A stretch of 64,000 nucleotides of DNA from Petunia secreta (lineage: Eukaryota; Streptophyta; Magnoliopsida; Solanales; Solanaceae): the NCBI GenBank assembly GCA_029990175.1, contig JARKIP010000005.1, positions 32,807,501 through 32,871,500 of the forward strand. The letters are read 5' to 3'. The notes beneath the pieces were generated by a model. That model searched no databases. It was given only the letters and a program-made list of their open reading frames with translations, and had not been told where the DNA came from. A program made the translations under genes and the position numbers. Below, piece after piece: positions 1 to 9,800 of the stretch. Each line of letters begins with the position of its first letter. Positions within the stretch are counted from its first letter, which is position 1.

Positions 1-2
1 TC

Positions 3-2759
3 AAAAATGGTTTGAGCTATGGTATAGCTTCTCAATTGAGGTTACATTCTTATCCTTCACTTCAAGATCTTTTGGAAGCTGCTATTGAAGCCGAGCAATG
101 GCTTAAGGGAGAAAAGTCCACCCGGTACAAGAGTAGCACTCCTACTCCCGTGAACCAATCAAAAGAGTGGAAGACTCCAAATGCAAGCTTTCCAAGTGCC
201 AATGCTAGCAAAGAAGTGAAGAAGCCATATGAGAAGACTACTCCACCCTTGGAAGGTACTTCTAAAACTCGCTTGAGTAATCCTATTTCTACTTCTACTC
301 AATGTTATAAGTGCAAGGGCTATGGGCATATTGCTAAAGAATGCTCCACAAAGCGAAACATGGTTGTGGTTGGCAATTTAGTGTATGAACAAGAAAGTGA
401 GTCCGAAAATGGAGAAGTAGAGGGGGATGAGGAAGTTGATTGTGAGGAGGCCGTAGAAGAGGATGATGGCCCTCAAATGTTCTTGGTGGTTAGGAGAAGC
501 TTGAGTACCATTGTTATGGAAGAGGAGGTGGAAAATGATCAAAGGGAAAACCTCTTTCATGCTAGGTGCCGAGTGATGGGCCAAGTATGTTCAATGGTTG
601 TTGATTCGGGGAGTTGTACCAACATAGTGAGCCAAACCTTGATTTCCCAATTGAAGTTACCCATTCTAAAGCATCCAAAACCGTATCGTTTACAATGGCT
701 TAGCGAGTGTGGTGAACTAAAGGTGGTGAAACAAGCGTTGATTGAGTTTGGCATTGGGAGCTATAAGGATAAGATCATGTTTGACGTGGTCCCGATGCAA
801 GCATGCCATTTATTGTTTGGGAGACCATGGCAACATGATAGGTGTGTAGTGCATGATGGCCGGACCAACTCCTATACGGTCAAGCAAGATGGGAGAAAGT
901 ATGTGCTTAGACCTTTGACTCCAAGGCAAGTGAGGGAAGACTACAAACGAATGAAGGAGTTGAGGGAAGAGGCTAAAGCAAAGTCACCCATTATACTTGA
1001 ACCTGAAGCAAACAATCTTATTGTTTTGCCAATGCATGATGAAAATGAGAGTCACTCCACTTCAAATGAGAGAGAAAAGATAGAGAGAAGTGAGGGAGTG
1101 ACCGGTGACAATCCAAGAGAGGAAAAAGGAGAGGCTTTGAGGAGTGATGTGAGTGGATTGTCACCACAAACTACACTTGACCAAGAGGTAAAATTAAGAG
1201 AGATGAGAGGTGAGGAAGGAAAAATTGAGAGTGAGAGCACCCATTATTCTAACCCTTCTTTATCTTCTACCTTTTCTTGTGAAAGTTCTTGTGTAGGTAC
1301 ATTTGAAGACAAGTCATTGGAGCCTCAATGTGAGCTTCATGATGGAGAAGTTGCATATGACACTTCAAACCTTGTGAGTGATCAAGGGAGTACTACAAAT
1401 GTAAGTGTTGCTTCACCTTTTCATGAACCTACTAGCTACTTGACTTGTAATGACTCAACACTAGTTGGAGCTTGTGATACATCTAGTGAATATGCCACTA
1501 GTGAAGGGTCTAGTTTTCAACTTGTGTGTGCTTGTGAAACACTAGTTGGAAGGGATTTTATGCCACATCATGATGTGAGCTCATTGTTCATTGAACCCCT
1601 CCCTAGTGTAGATTTGATAGTTGACCATGATTGTGACCTTTGCTATGACACACCGCCAACCTTTGACATAGGGAAAGATGAGGTAGTTGACCATTCCCTA
1701 ATTGATATGCTTCTATTTGGTGGACCAATGTGTTGTGGTAAGGATGGTCTTGACCTTGAGGAGTCCAAATTGCATGAATTGGACAAGGTTGTCTACGATG
1801 ACTCCTCAAGTGAACCTAGTCATGATAACTTGTCTATGCTTGATCATGATAGTGAGATGCATGTTTATACTAATCCATTGTTTGAAGGCATTCTCATTAG
1901 TGGTAATGACTTGTATCGGACTAGGGTGAATAGCAAATTGGAACCCCCATGGTGTGAAGGAATTGATTCCTTAGGCAACCCATTGTTTGAGAATTTGGGT
2001 GAGATGGATGGTTCTTTGAGTGACCCTACTATTGCTAGTTGGGGTTATGATGAAGAAGAATCCATTATCAATGCCTTTCTTGAGAATTTATCTTTTGAGA
2101 AGGGTTGCTTAGGTGATGCAATTGGAGGTGAAGGGGAATCCCTTGGTGTGGGTAAGTTTGCTCTAAAGAAGGGGAGTGGAGTATTTGATGTTACTTGTAT
2201 GATGGGTTACTTGACTCACTCCACTCCACATATTGATCACACCTCGAGGATAGATTGGTTTGTTGATCTTGAGCTTAAGGTTCAAGGGGATTTTGATAGC
2301 TTGATCTTGCATTTTTCATATCCCCATGGCTTATATGATCACTATTGTGTTAGGTGCATGATGATCTTTAACCAAGTACTTTTTGTTCTCTTTGGAGACT
2401 TGATATTTGTGCTTTTAATTGATGCTTGGTTATATCACAAGAGTGTGTTTTCCACACTTCTTGCACTAACCTACTTTCAAAGTAGGAGTTCTTGTGTTTG
2501 CTTGACGTTGCTTGTAGGTTCTAAGCTCCATGTTAAAGCAAGGGAGATCTTGGAAGAGACCTATGTCAAGGTGACGATCAAGAGTTACAAAGGAGGAGAG
2601 CATTGGGCACCCCTAAGAGATGATGCCATGAACATGAATGCATTGATTTCGAGGACGAAATCTCTTCAAGAAGGGGAGGATGATGTAGAGCAAATCGTGC
2701 CAACACACTTTCCAACACTTTCCGACATGTGCCAAGCTTGGAAGATACAAAGGACTTGA
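3..2759 (+). CDS. Gag-protease-unknown domain polyprotein of element A (5' partial)
   Basis: The frame is open from the window edge (codon start at base 3), so the true start is upstream. Seen in order: the end of the capsid-like Gag region, a CCHC zinc knuckle (CYKCKGYGHIAKEC) that binds element RNA, an acidic linker, and a retropepsin-type protease with DSGSCTNIVS at about 604-633. From about 987 to 2525 lies a Ser/Asp/Glu-rich region with a hydrophobic stretch (VLFVLFGDLIFVLL) that I do not recognise. It sits where RT, RNase H and the integrase core lie in elements B and E. After it comes an integrase-C-terminus-like remnant and the SSQEGEDD-type motif (here SLQEGEDD) overlapping the polypurine tract. 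The last 26 codons are inside the 3' LTR. There is no internal stop. The product would depend on RT and integrase from another element. The function of the replacement domain is unknown. Confidence 0.85.
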   Translation, partial: KNGLSYGIASQLRLHSYPSLQDLLEAAIEAEQWLKGEKSTRYKSSTPTPVNQSKEWKTPNASFPSANASKEVKKPYEKTTPPLEGTSKTRLSNPISTSTQCYKCKGYGHIAKECSTKRNMVVVGNLVYEQESESENGEVEGDEEVDCEEAVEEDDGPQMFLVVRRSLSTIVMEEEVENDQRENLFHARCRVMGQVCSMVVDSGSCTNIVSQTLISQLKLPILKHPKPYRLQWLSECGELKVVKQALIEFGIGSYKDKIMFDVVPMQACHLLFGRPWQHDRCVVHDGRTNSYTVKQDGRKYVLRPLTPRQVREDYKRMKELREEAKAKSPIILEPEANNLIVLPMHDENESHSTSNEREKIERSEGVTGDNPREEKGEALRSDVSGLSPQTTLDQEVKLREMRGEEGKIESESTHYSNPSLSSTFSCESSCVGTFEDKSLEPQCELHDGEVAYDTSNLVSDQGSTTNVSVASPFHEPTSYLTCNDSTLVGACDTSSEYATSEGSSFQLVCACETLVGRDFMPHHDVSSLFIEPLPSVDLIVDHDCDLCYDTPPTFDIGKDEVVDHSLIDMLLFGGPMCCGKDGLDLEESKLHELDKVVYDDSSSEPSHDNLSMLDHDSEMHVYTNPLFEGILISGNDLYRTRVNSKLEPPWCEGIDSLGNPLFENLGEMDGSLSDPTIASWGYDEEESIINAFLENLSFEKGCLGDAIGGEGESLGVGKFALKKGSGVFDVTCMMGYLTHSTPHIDHTSRIDWFVDLELKVQGDFDSLILHFSYPHGLYDHYCVRCMMIFNQVLFVLFGDLIFVLLIDAWLYHKSVFSTLLALTYFQSRSSCVCLTLLVGSKLHVKAREILEETYVKVTIKSYKGGEHWAPLRDDAMNMNALISRTKSLQEGEDDVEQIVPTHFPTLSDMCQAWKIQRT

Positions 2760-3431
2760 AGTCAAGGGCTTTGGAAGTGTTCCGGATGGTTTCAACATTA
2801 GGCTCCACGCCTAAGGAGGAGGAAGAAGGCCCAGCACAGCTAGGCGCCCCGCCTAGGAAGCTTACTGCCTAAGAATGGCATTGCACCCAGGCGCCCCGCC
2901 TGCCTAGGGCGCCCCCAGCCCAGGCCCCCGCCTAGCTTCAGGTGCCCCGCCTGGCTTCAGCATATTCCAGGCGCCCCTCCTAGCCCCAGGCGCCCCTCCT
3001 AGCTGCTGAACTTATGTTCCTTTTACTATTTTGCCCTGCGTGGCTTATTTAGTGAACCTTATTAGTAAGGGTAGTTAAGTCTTTGTGTAAGCTTGGAAAA
3101 CACTATAAATAACCAAGCCTAGCTTATTTTACACTTAGTTTATGTTGAATGATGAATTGAATATTGTAAAGAGTGGATTCTCTTTGGGTTTATGAAAACC
3201 GACCTTAGTTGGGACTTGTTACTTCTAGTGGATTCTAGTTGCCTAACAACCCTGCCCCGATCATTCTATTTGCGAGTCCCAAGTGTGGCTCGAGGGTAGT
3301 TGCATAGCGTAGGTGTTCTTGTCCTTCTCCTGGGGGGTAGCGGAACCAGTTCTCCGTTGCTACTTGGGATTAGAGATCGAGTTACGTCTCGTTCTTATCT
3401 TTTTACTTTCCGCGTTTGATTTCCTACATCA
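2681..3431 (+). repeat. 3' LTR of element A (751 bp)
   Basis: The LTR runs from TGATGTAGAGC, directly after the polypurine tract AAGAAGGGGAGGA, to CCTACATCA. It has a TATA box at 3104-3111 (TATAAATA). A GC-rich array of imperfect palindromes of the GGCGCC/GCCCCGCC type occupies 2841-3004. A conserved hairpin has arms at 3273-3278 and 3287-3292, followed by the block GGGTAGTTGCATAG. The polyprotein stop codon at 2757-2759 is inside the LTR. Confidence 0.9.
2841..3004. repeat. GC palindrome array in the LTR of element A
   Basis: Several copies of short inverted repeats such as AGGCGCCCCGCCT and AGGCGCCCCTCCT occur in both perfect and degraded form. They lie between the end of the coding tail and the TATA box, so in U3. 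The same position is occupied by equivalent but differently spelled arrays in elements C, D, E, G, H and J. Confidence 0.8.
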
Positions 3432-4619
3432 ATACCCCGCTCCCCGTACCTACTAGTCCATGGTTGGATATCTCAATGGATTTTGTGATGGGATTACCAA
3501 GGACTAGAGGGGGCCATGATAGCATTTATGTTGTTGTGGATAGGTTTTCCAAAATGGCTCATTTCATTCCATGCAAGAAATGTGATGATGCACAACATGT
3601 GGCAACTTTGTTTATTGAAAATGTCTTGAAGTTGCATGGTGTGCCTCAAACCATAGTGAGTGATAGGGACACTAAGTTCCTAAGTCATTTTTGGAGGTGT
3701 TTATGGGGTGCTTTAGGCACCAAGCTCTTGTTTTCCACGTCCCACCACCCCCAAACCGATGGGCAAACGGAAGTGGTAAACCGAACCTTGGGTGCTCTTC
3801 TTAGAGCCATGACTCGAGGTAAGGCCGGGACTTGGATTGATCGTCTACCTCTTATGGAGTTTGCCTACAATCGCACATTGCATAGCATGATAGGCATGAC
3901 TCCATTCGAGTGTGTTTATGGATTTAACCCCTTTGCCAAGGGAAATGGTTGTTAATTTTGAAGGTAAAACTAGGGCCAAGGCTTTGGTTGAACTCCATGC
4001 AAAGGCGAAGAAGAACTTGGAGGAAGCTTATGCTAAGGTCGCCGCCAAGAAGAACAAAGGACGCAAGAAGGTGGAACTCAAGAAGGGTGACTATGTGTGG
4101 GTGCACTTCCGGAAAGAAAGGTTTCCAAACCTTAGGAAAGGGAAGTTGGCACCCCGAGGAGATGGCCCATTCCAACTGCTCTCGAAGATAAACAACAATG
4201 CCTATGTGGTCGACTTGCCAAGTGAGTATCAAGTTTCTAATACTTTCAATGTTAGTGACTTGGTTCCTTTGAATGTAGGTAATGAAGAGGCTGTGCATAA
4301 TGATGAAGAGGTCGTGGATGATGCTTCGATTTCGAGGACGAAATCTTCTCAAGAAGGGGAGGATGATAAGACCCAAACCCCCTCAAGACCTTTCACTCGG
4401 AGTCAAGCCAAGTTGATCCAAGACACCAATCTTCATTTGATATGGAAGGGTATGGAAGAAGGCTCCAAGACCAACTTGAAGACTATACTTTGGTGTGCCA
4501 TGGATGGAGAACCTTCTAGTACACTTGACGAGACATCCGGAGCACGTTTGGAAACAATTCAAGAGGCCACAGCACCAGGCGGACCGCCTACTCAACTAGG
4601 CCGGCCGCCTAGTTTTTGA
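3432..4619 (+). pseudogene. Integrase and C-terminal tail of element G pol (frameshifted)
   Basis: The fragment starts inside integrase, just after the zinc-binding domain, where element A interrupted it. The catalytic core is visible: D in ISMDFVMGL, D in IVSDRDTKF, E in DGQTEVVNRTLG. The frame then breaks near 3930. Compared with element E, 23 nt are missing between two TAACCCC repeats, so the integrase frame stops at 3953-3955. The rest continues in another frame (about 3930-4619) through the integrase C-terminal domain (KLAPRGDGPFQLL), the polypurine-encoded SSQEGEDD and the LTR-encoded tail with RPFTRSQAK, ending at TGA 4617-4619. Integrase would normally join element cDNA to the chromosome. 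This copy cannot make an intact one. Confidence 0.88.
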
Positions 4620-5172
4620 TCACTCTCTGGATCTCACTAGGCGGACCGCCTCTGTAGAACTCCCAGACCAGGCGGACCGCCTACTCCCTCAGCTTGCCAA
4701 GAATAGGCCGGGCGCGCCTACTTTGTGAAGGGGTGCGGGAATTGCTACTTTTTATGCTATGTTTGGACAAGTATAGCCCTACGAGGCCTTTATGATTTTA
4801 ACCCACTTTGGGGGTATTTTTGAACTTTCATTACATGTAAGTGAAGTCTATAAATACTTCACAAACCTATGCAAACCTTAGCTTACCTTTGAATCTTATG
4901 AATGATGAATGGAGTTTATCTCTTTATTGAAGAAACCCTTCTCTTGGTTGCTTGAATTCACTAGTGGAACCTAGTTGAGTCTTGAACCGAAAACCCGATC
5001 ATTCTATTTGCGAGCCCCAAGTGTGGCTCGAGGGTAGTTGCATAGTGTAGGTCCTCCTTGACACCGATACGAGGGTATTATGGAACGAGTTCTCCATAGT
5101 TACTTCGTAGGGAGTTCGAGTAGTGTCTCGCTCTTTATCTTTATTTCCGCGTTTCGTTTTTTATTCTTATCA
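4364..5172 (+). repeat. 3' LTR of element G (809 bp)
   Basis: The LTR runs from TGATAAGACCC to TTCTTATCA. A palindrome array at 4576-4720 uses the spelling AGGCGGACCGCCT (6-nt arms around one base). A TATA-like TATAAATA follows the array at about 4850. The conserved hairpin has arms CGAGCC (5011-5016) and GGCTCG (5025-5030), followed by AGGGTAGTTGCATAG. The first 256 nt carry the pol coding tail. Confidence 0.88.
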
Positions 5173-6087
5173 TGTCATAGGCAACTTCTCCTTCATGAAG
5201 CTCACATTGAGGCTCCAATGACTTGTCTTCCAATGTACCTACACAAGAGCTTTCACAAGAAGAGATAGAAGATAAAGAAGGGTTAGAACAATGGGTGCTC
5301 TCACTCTCAATTTTTCCTTCCTCACCTCTCATCTCTCTCAATTTTACCTCATGGTCAAGTGTAGTTTGTGGTGACAATCCCCTCACATCACTCCTCAAAG
5401 CCTCTCCTTTTTTCTCTCTTGGATTGTCACCGGTCACTCCCTCACTTCTCTCTATCTTTTCTCTCTCATTTGAAGTGGAGTGACTCTCATTTTCATCATG
5501 CATTGGCAAAACAATAAGATTGTTTGCCTCGGGCTCAAGTAGAATGGGTGACTTTGCTTTAGCCACTTCCCTCAACTCCTTCATTCGTTTGTTATCTTCC
5601 CTTACTTGCCTTGGAGTCAAAGGTCTAAGCACATACTTTCTCCCATCTTGCTTGACCGTATAGGAGTTGGTCCGGCCATCATGCACTACACACCTATCAT
5701 GTTGCCATGGTCTCCCAAACAATAAATGGCATGCTTGCATCGGGACCACGTCAAACATGATCTTATCCTTATAGCTCCCAATGCTAAACTCAATCAACGC
5801 TTGTTTCACCACCTTTAGTTCACCACACTCGCTAAGCCATAGTAAACGATATGGTTTTGGATGTTTTAGAGTGGGTAACTTCAATTGGGAAATCAAGGTT
5901 TGGCTCACTATGTTAGTACAACTCCCCGAATCAACAACCATTGAACATACTTGGCCCATCACTCGGCACCTAGCATGAAAGAGGTTTTCCCTTTGATCAT
6001 TTTCCACCTCCTCTTCCATAACAATGGTACTCAAGCTTCTCCTAACCACCAAGAACATTTGAGGGCCATCATCCTCTTCTACGGCCT
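5173..6087 (-). pseudogene. Element F polyprotein, protease and start of unknown domain
   Basis: This piece continues the frame of 13834-14769 across element E, with EEA on the right side and VEEDDGPQMF on the left. It encodes the retropepsin-like protease (VVDSGSCTNIVS) and then the first part of the unrecognised domain (LPMHDENESHSTSNERE onward). It stops at the insertion of G near the motif ECELHEGEVAYD-like region. The sequence is very close to element A at the protein level. No internal stop is seen, so the gene was broken by insertions rather than by decay. Confidence 0.85.
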
Positions 6088-6878
6088 TGATGTAGAGAAT
6101 CAAACGCGGAAAGTAAAAGATAAAGAACGAGACGTAACTCGATCTCTAATCCCAAGTAGCAACGGAGAACTTGTTCCGATACACCCCGGGAGAAGGACAA
6201 GAACACCTACGCTATGCAACTACCCTCGAGCTAACGCGAGCACGCAAGTAGAATGGTCGGAGAGGAAGAGTATTCATCTAGATCCGCTAGAAGACATACA
6301 AGTCCAAGATCAAAGGGTTTCATTCAATACCAAGAGCCATGCTCATGTTCAATGTTCAACATTCATCAATATCAATAATAAGCTAAGTGTAAAATAAGCT
6401 AGGCTTGGGTATTTATAGTGTTTTCCCAAGCTTACACAAAGACTTAATTACCCTTACTAATAAGGTTCTCCAAATAAGCCACGTAGGGCAAAACAGTCAA
6501 AGAAACATAAATTCAGTAGCTAGGAGGGGCGCCTGGGGCTGGGAGGGGCGCCTGGAATGTGCTGAAGCCAGGCGGGGCGCCTGGATCTAGGCGGGGGCGC
6601 CTGGCTTGGCCTTCAGCTAGGCGGGGCGCCTGGATCTAGGCGGGGCGCCTGGGCCTTAGGCAGTGAGCTCCCCAGGCGGGGCGCCTGGGGTAGGCGGGGC
6701 GCCTAGCTCTGCTGGGTTCTCTTCCTCCTTAGGCGTGAGGCCTAGTTTGAGCACCCGGAATGGCTTCCAATCGCCTCCTTCTTCAAGGCCCTTCCTCACC
6801 AAGTGTAAATGTGCTTCTTGGACATCCTTGGCTTGGCTCCGAGTGAATGGTCGTCTTGTGGTGGATTGCCCGGCATCA
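6088..6878 (-). repeat. 3' LTR of element E (791 bp)
   Basis: Read on the - strand it starts TGATGCCGGGC, directly after the polypurine tract, and ends CTCTACATCA. The gag-pol stop codon (6656-6658) is inside it, so about 74 codons are LTR-encoded. The palindrome array at 6521-6706 overlaps the end of the coding region. No difference from the 5' LTR was noticed by eye. Confidence 0.95.
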
Positions 6879-9800
6879 TCCTCCCCTTCTTGAGAAGATT
6901 TCGTCCTCGAAATCGAGACATCATCATCCACGACCCCTTCATTACCTACATCCAAAGGAACCAAGTCACAAACATTGAAAGTATTAGAAACTTGATACTC
7001 ACTTGGCAAGTCGACCACATAGGCGTTGTTGTTTATCTTTGAAAGCACTTGGAATGGGCCATCGCCACGTGGTGCCAACTTCCCTTTTCTAAGGTTTGGA
7101 AACCTTTCTTTCCGGAAGTGCACCCACACATAGTCACCCTTCTTGAGTTCCACCTTCTTGCGTCCTTTGTTTTTCTTGGAAGCAACCTTAGCATAGGCTT
7201 CCTCCAAATTCTTCTTCGCCTTGGCATGGAGTTCCATCATTGCTTTTGCTCTAGCTTTACCTTCAAAATTAACAACCATTTCCCTTGGCAAAGGGGTTAG
7301 ATCAAGGGGAATCAAGGGGTTAAAACCATACACACACTCGAATGGAGTCATGCCAATCATTCTATGCACGGTTCGATTGTAGGCAAACTCCATAAGAGGT
7401 AGCTTATCTATCCAAGTCCCACCCTTACCTCGGGTCATGGCTCTAAGAAGAGCACCCAAGGTTCGGTTCACCACTTCGGTTTGCCCATCGGTTTGGGGGT
7501 GGTGAGACGAAGAAAACAAGAGTTTGGTGCCAAGGGCACCCCATAAACTCCTCCAAAAATGACTTAGGAACTTAGTGTCCCTATCACTCACTATGGTTTG
7601 AGGCACACCATGCAATTTCAAGATATTATCAATAAACAAGGTTGCAACATGTTGTGCATCATCACATTTACGACATGGAATGAAATGAGCCATTTTGGAG
7701 AACCTATCCACAACAACATAAATGCTATCATGGCCCCCCCTAGTCCTTGGTAATCCCATCACAAAATCCATCGAAATATCCAACCATGGACTAGTAGGTA
7801 CGGGGAGTGGGGTATACAAACCATGGGAGTTCGATTTGGACTTAGCAACCTTGCATTCAAGACAAGAGTTGCAAAGCTTCTCAACATGAGTTCCCATTTT
7901 TGGCCAATGGAATTGTTCCCGAAGGATGGCCAAGGTCTTGTCCCGACCAAAATGACCCATGAGTCCTCCACAATGTGCCTCTCGCACAAGCAATTCCCTC
8001 CATGAGGACTCGGGTATGCACACTTTACCATTCTTAAAGATATATCCATTAACCCATTGGTATTTCTCAACTCTCTCCCCCTTCTCTAGAGCGTCAAGGA
8101 CACTCTTTAGCTTTGGGTCATGAGCATACATCAATTTAATGCTCTCAAACCCCATGAGCTTAGAGGTGAGAATGGTGGCTAGAGCAAACTTTCTTGAAAG
8201 CGCATCCGCCACCACATTGTCCTTCCCTTTCTTATATTGAATCACATAGGGAAAGGACTCAATGAATTCAACCCACTTGGCATGTCTCTTATTGAGCTTC
8301 TCTTGGCCTCTCAAATGCTTGAGTGACTCATGGTCACTCTTGATCACAAACTCACGAGGCCAAAGATAGTGTTGCCAATGGGCAAGGGCTCTTATAAGGG
8401 CATACAACTCCTTGTCATATGTCGAATAATTCAAGGTGGCCCCTTTCAACTTCTCACTAAAGTAGGCGATGGGTTTGCTATCTTGCATTAATACACCACC
8501 AATTCCCACCCCCGAGGCATCACACTCAACCTCAAATGCCTTTCCGAAGTCGGGCAATTGCAATAGAGGGGCGGTACTCAACCTACTTTTCAATTCATGG
8601 AAGGCCTTCTCTTGAGGCTCTCCCCAAACAAACGGTTGGTCTTTCTTCACCAATTCGGTGAGTGGAGCGGCAATGGAGCTAAAGTCTCTCACAAATCGCC
8701 TATAAAAGCTTGCGAGACCATGAAAGCTCCTCACTTGAGTCACGGTAGTAGGAGTAGGCCAATCACGTATGGCCTCTACCTTAGACTCATCCACCTCCAC
8801 TCCTTGGGCACTCACAACAAACCCAAGAAAGACAACCTTATCCACACCAAAGGCACACTTTTTGAAATTAGCATAGAGCTTTTCGGCTCTCAAAGCATCA
8901 AGCACTTGCCTAAGGTGGTCAACATGTTCATCCATTGTCTTACTATAGATCAAGATATCATCAAAATAGACAACAACAAACTTGTTGATAAAAGACTTCA
9001 AAACATGATTCATGAGTCGCATGAAAGTGCTAGGTGCGTTGGAAAGCCCAAAGGGCATTACCAACCATTCATAGAGACCAAATTTGGTCTTGAATGCGGT
9101 TTTCCATTCATCCCCGGGTTTCATCCGGATTTGATGGTAACCGGACCTAAGGTCGATTTTGGAAAAGACACACGACCCACTCAATTCATCCAACATATCA
9201 TCAAGCCGTGGAATAGGGTGACGGTACTTGACCGTTATCTTATTCACGGCTCGGCAATCTACGCACATTCTCCAAGTGCCGTCTTTCTTTGGGACAAGAA
9301 TGACCGGTACGGCACAAGGACTCAAACTCTCCCTTACCAAGCCTTTGGAAAGCAAGTCATCAACTTGTTTTTGCAACTCCCTTGTATCCTCGGGATTGCT
9401 CCTATAGGCCGGCTTGTTCGGGATTTGAGAGCCCGGAATAAAGTCAATTTGATGTTCAATACCTCTCAAGGGAGGTAAGCCATCGGGCATCTCATCCGGG
9501 AACATGTCCCCAAAGTCTTCCAAGACATTTTTCAAAGCACTAGGCATAAGGCTAGAAGAAAAATCACAATTAGAGTTAAGGATCATACCTTTGTGCACTA
9601 GGCATAGAAGAAACTTGGTGCCATCATTTCCTTTCAAGAGCTCGCCCGGTTGCATCATGGCACACATGCCACCGGTAGATGAAGTAGGTGGGATTGCCAC
9701 CATGCTTTTGGACAAAGGGCTAGTCTCAATGAGTGACTTAGCCTTTGCCACCTCCCTCAACTCCTTCATTTTCTTGTAATCATCACTTACTTGCTTAGGA

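Larger units (their letters stand above)
1..3431 (+). mobile_element. Element A: 3' part of a non-autonomous Ty3/gypsy LTR retrotransposon
   Basis: This is the right-hand part of a + strand element; its 5' LTR and gag start lie left of the window. It holds the Gag C-terminal half, protease, an unrecognised replacement domain and the 3' LTR (2681-3431). It has no RT, RNase H or integrase core. The right end TACATCA mirrors the LTR start TGATGTA. The flanking ATACC (3432-3436) fits a 5-bp target duplication inside the integrase gene of element G, which resumes at 3432. A is therefore younger than G. Confidence 0.9.
3432..5172 (+). mobile_element. Element G: 3' part of an autonomous-type Ty3/gypsy element
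   Basis: G is a + strand element with only its integrase end and 3' LTR (4364-5172) visible. Element A is inserted in it at 3431/3432, and the rest lies left of A, outside the window. Its LTR closely resembles that of element D (start TGATAAGACCC, end TTCTTATCA), so G and D are one family. The right flank TGTCA (5173-5177) would be the target duplication, and element F (- strand) resumes there. Confidence 0.88.

Noticed and set aside
12..2759. Element A ORF as a complete gene starting at base 12
   Set aside because: The frame is already open at the window edge and begins in mid-Gag compared with element C. The apparent start is an internal TTG codon.
8597..9478. 293-codon open frame on + strand
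   Set aside because: It lies exactly antisense to the conserved RT domain of element E. The same antisense openness appears opposite RT in other copies (32243-32605), so it is a shadow of codon use.
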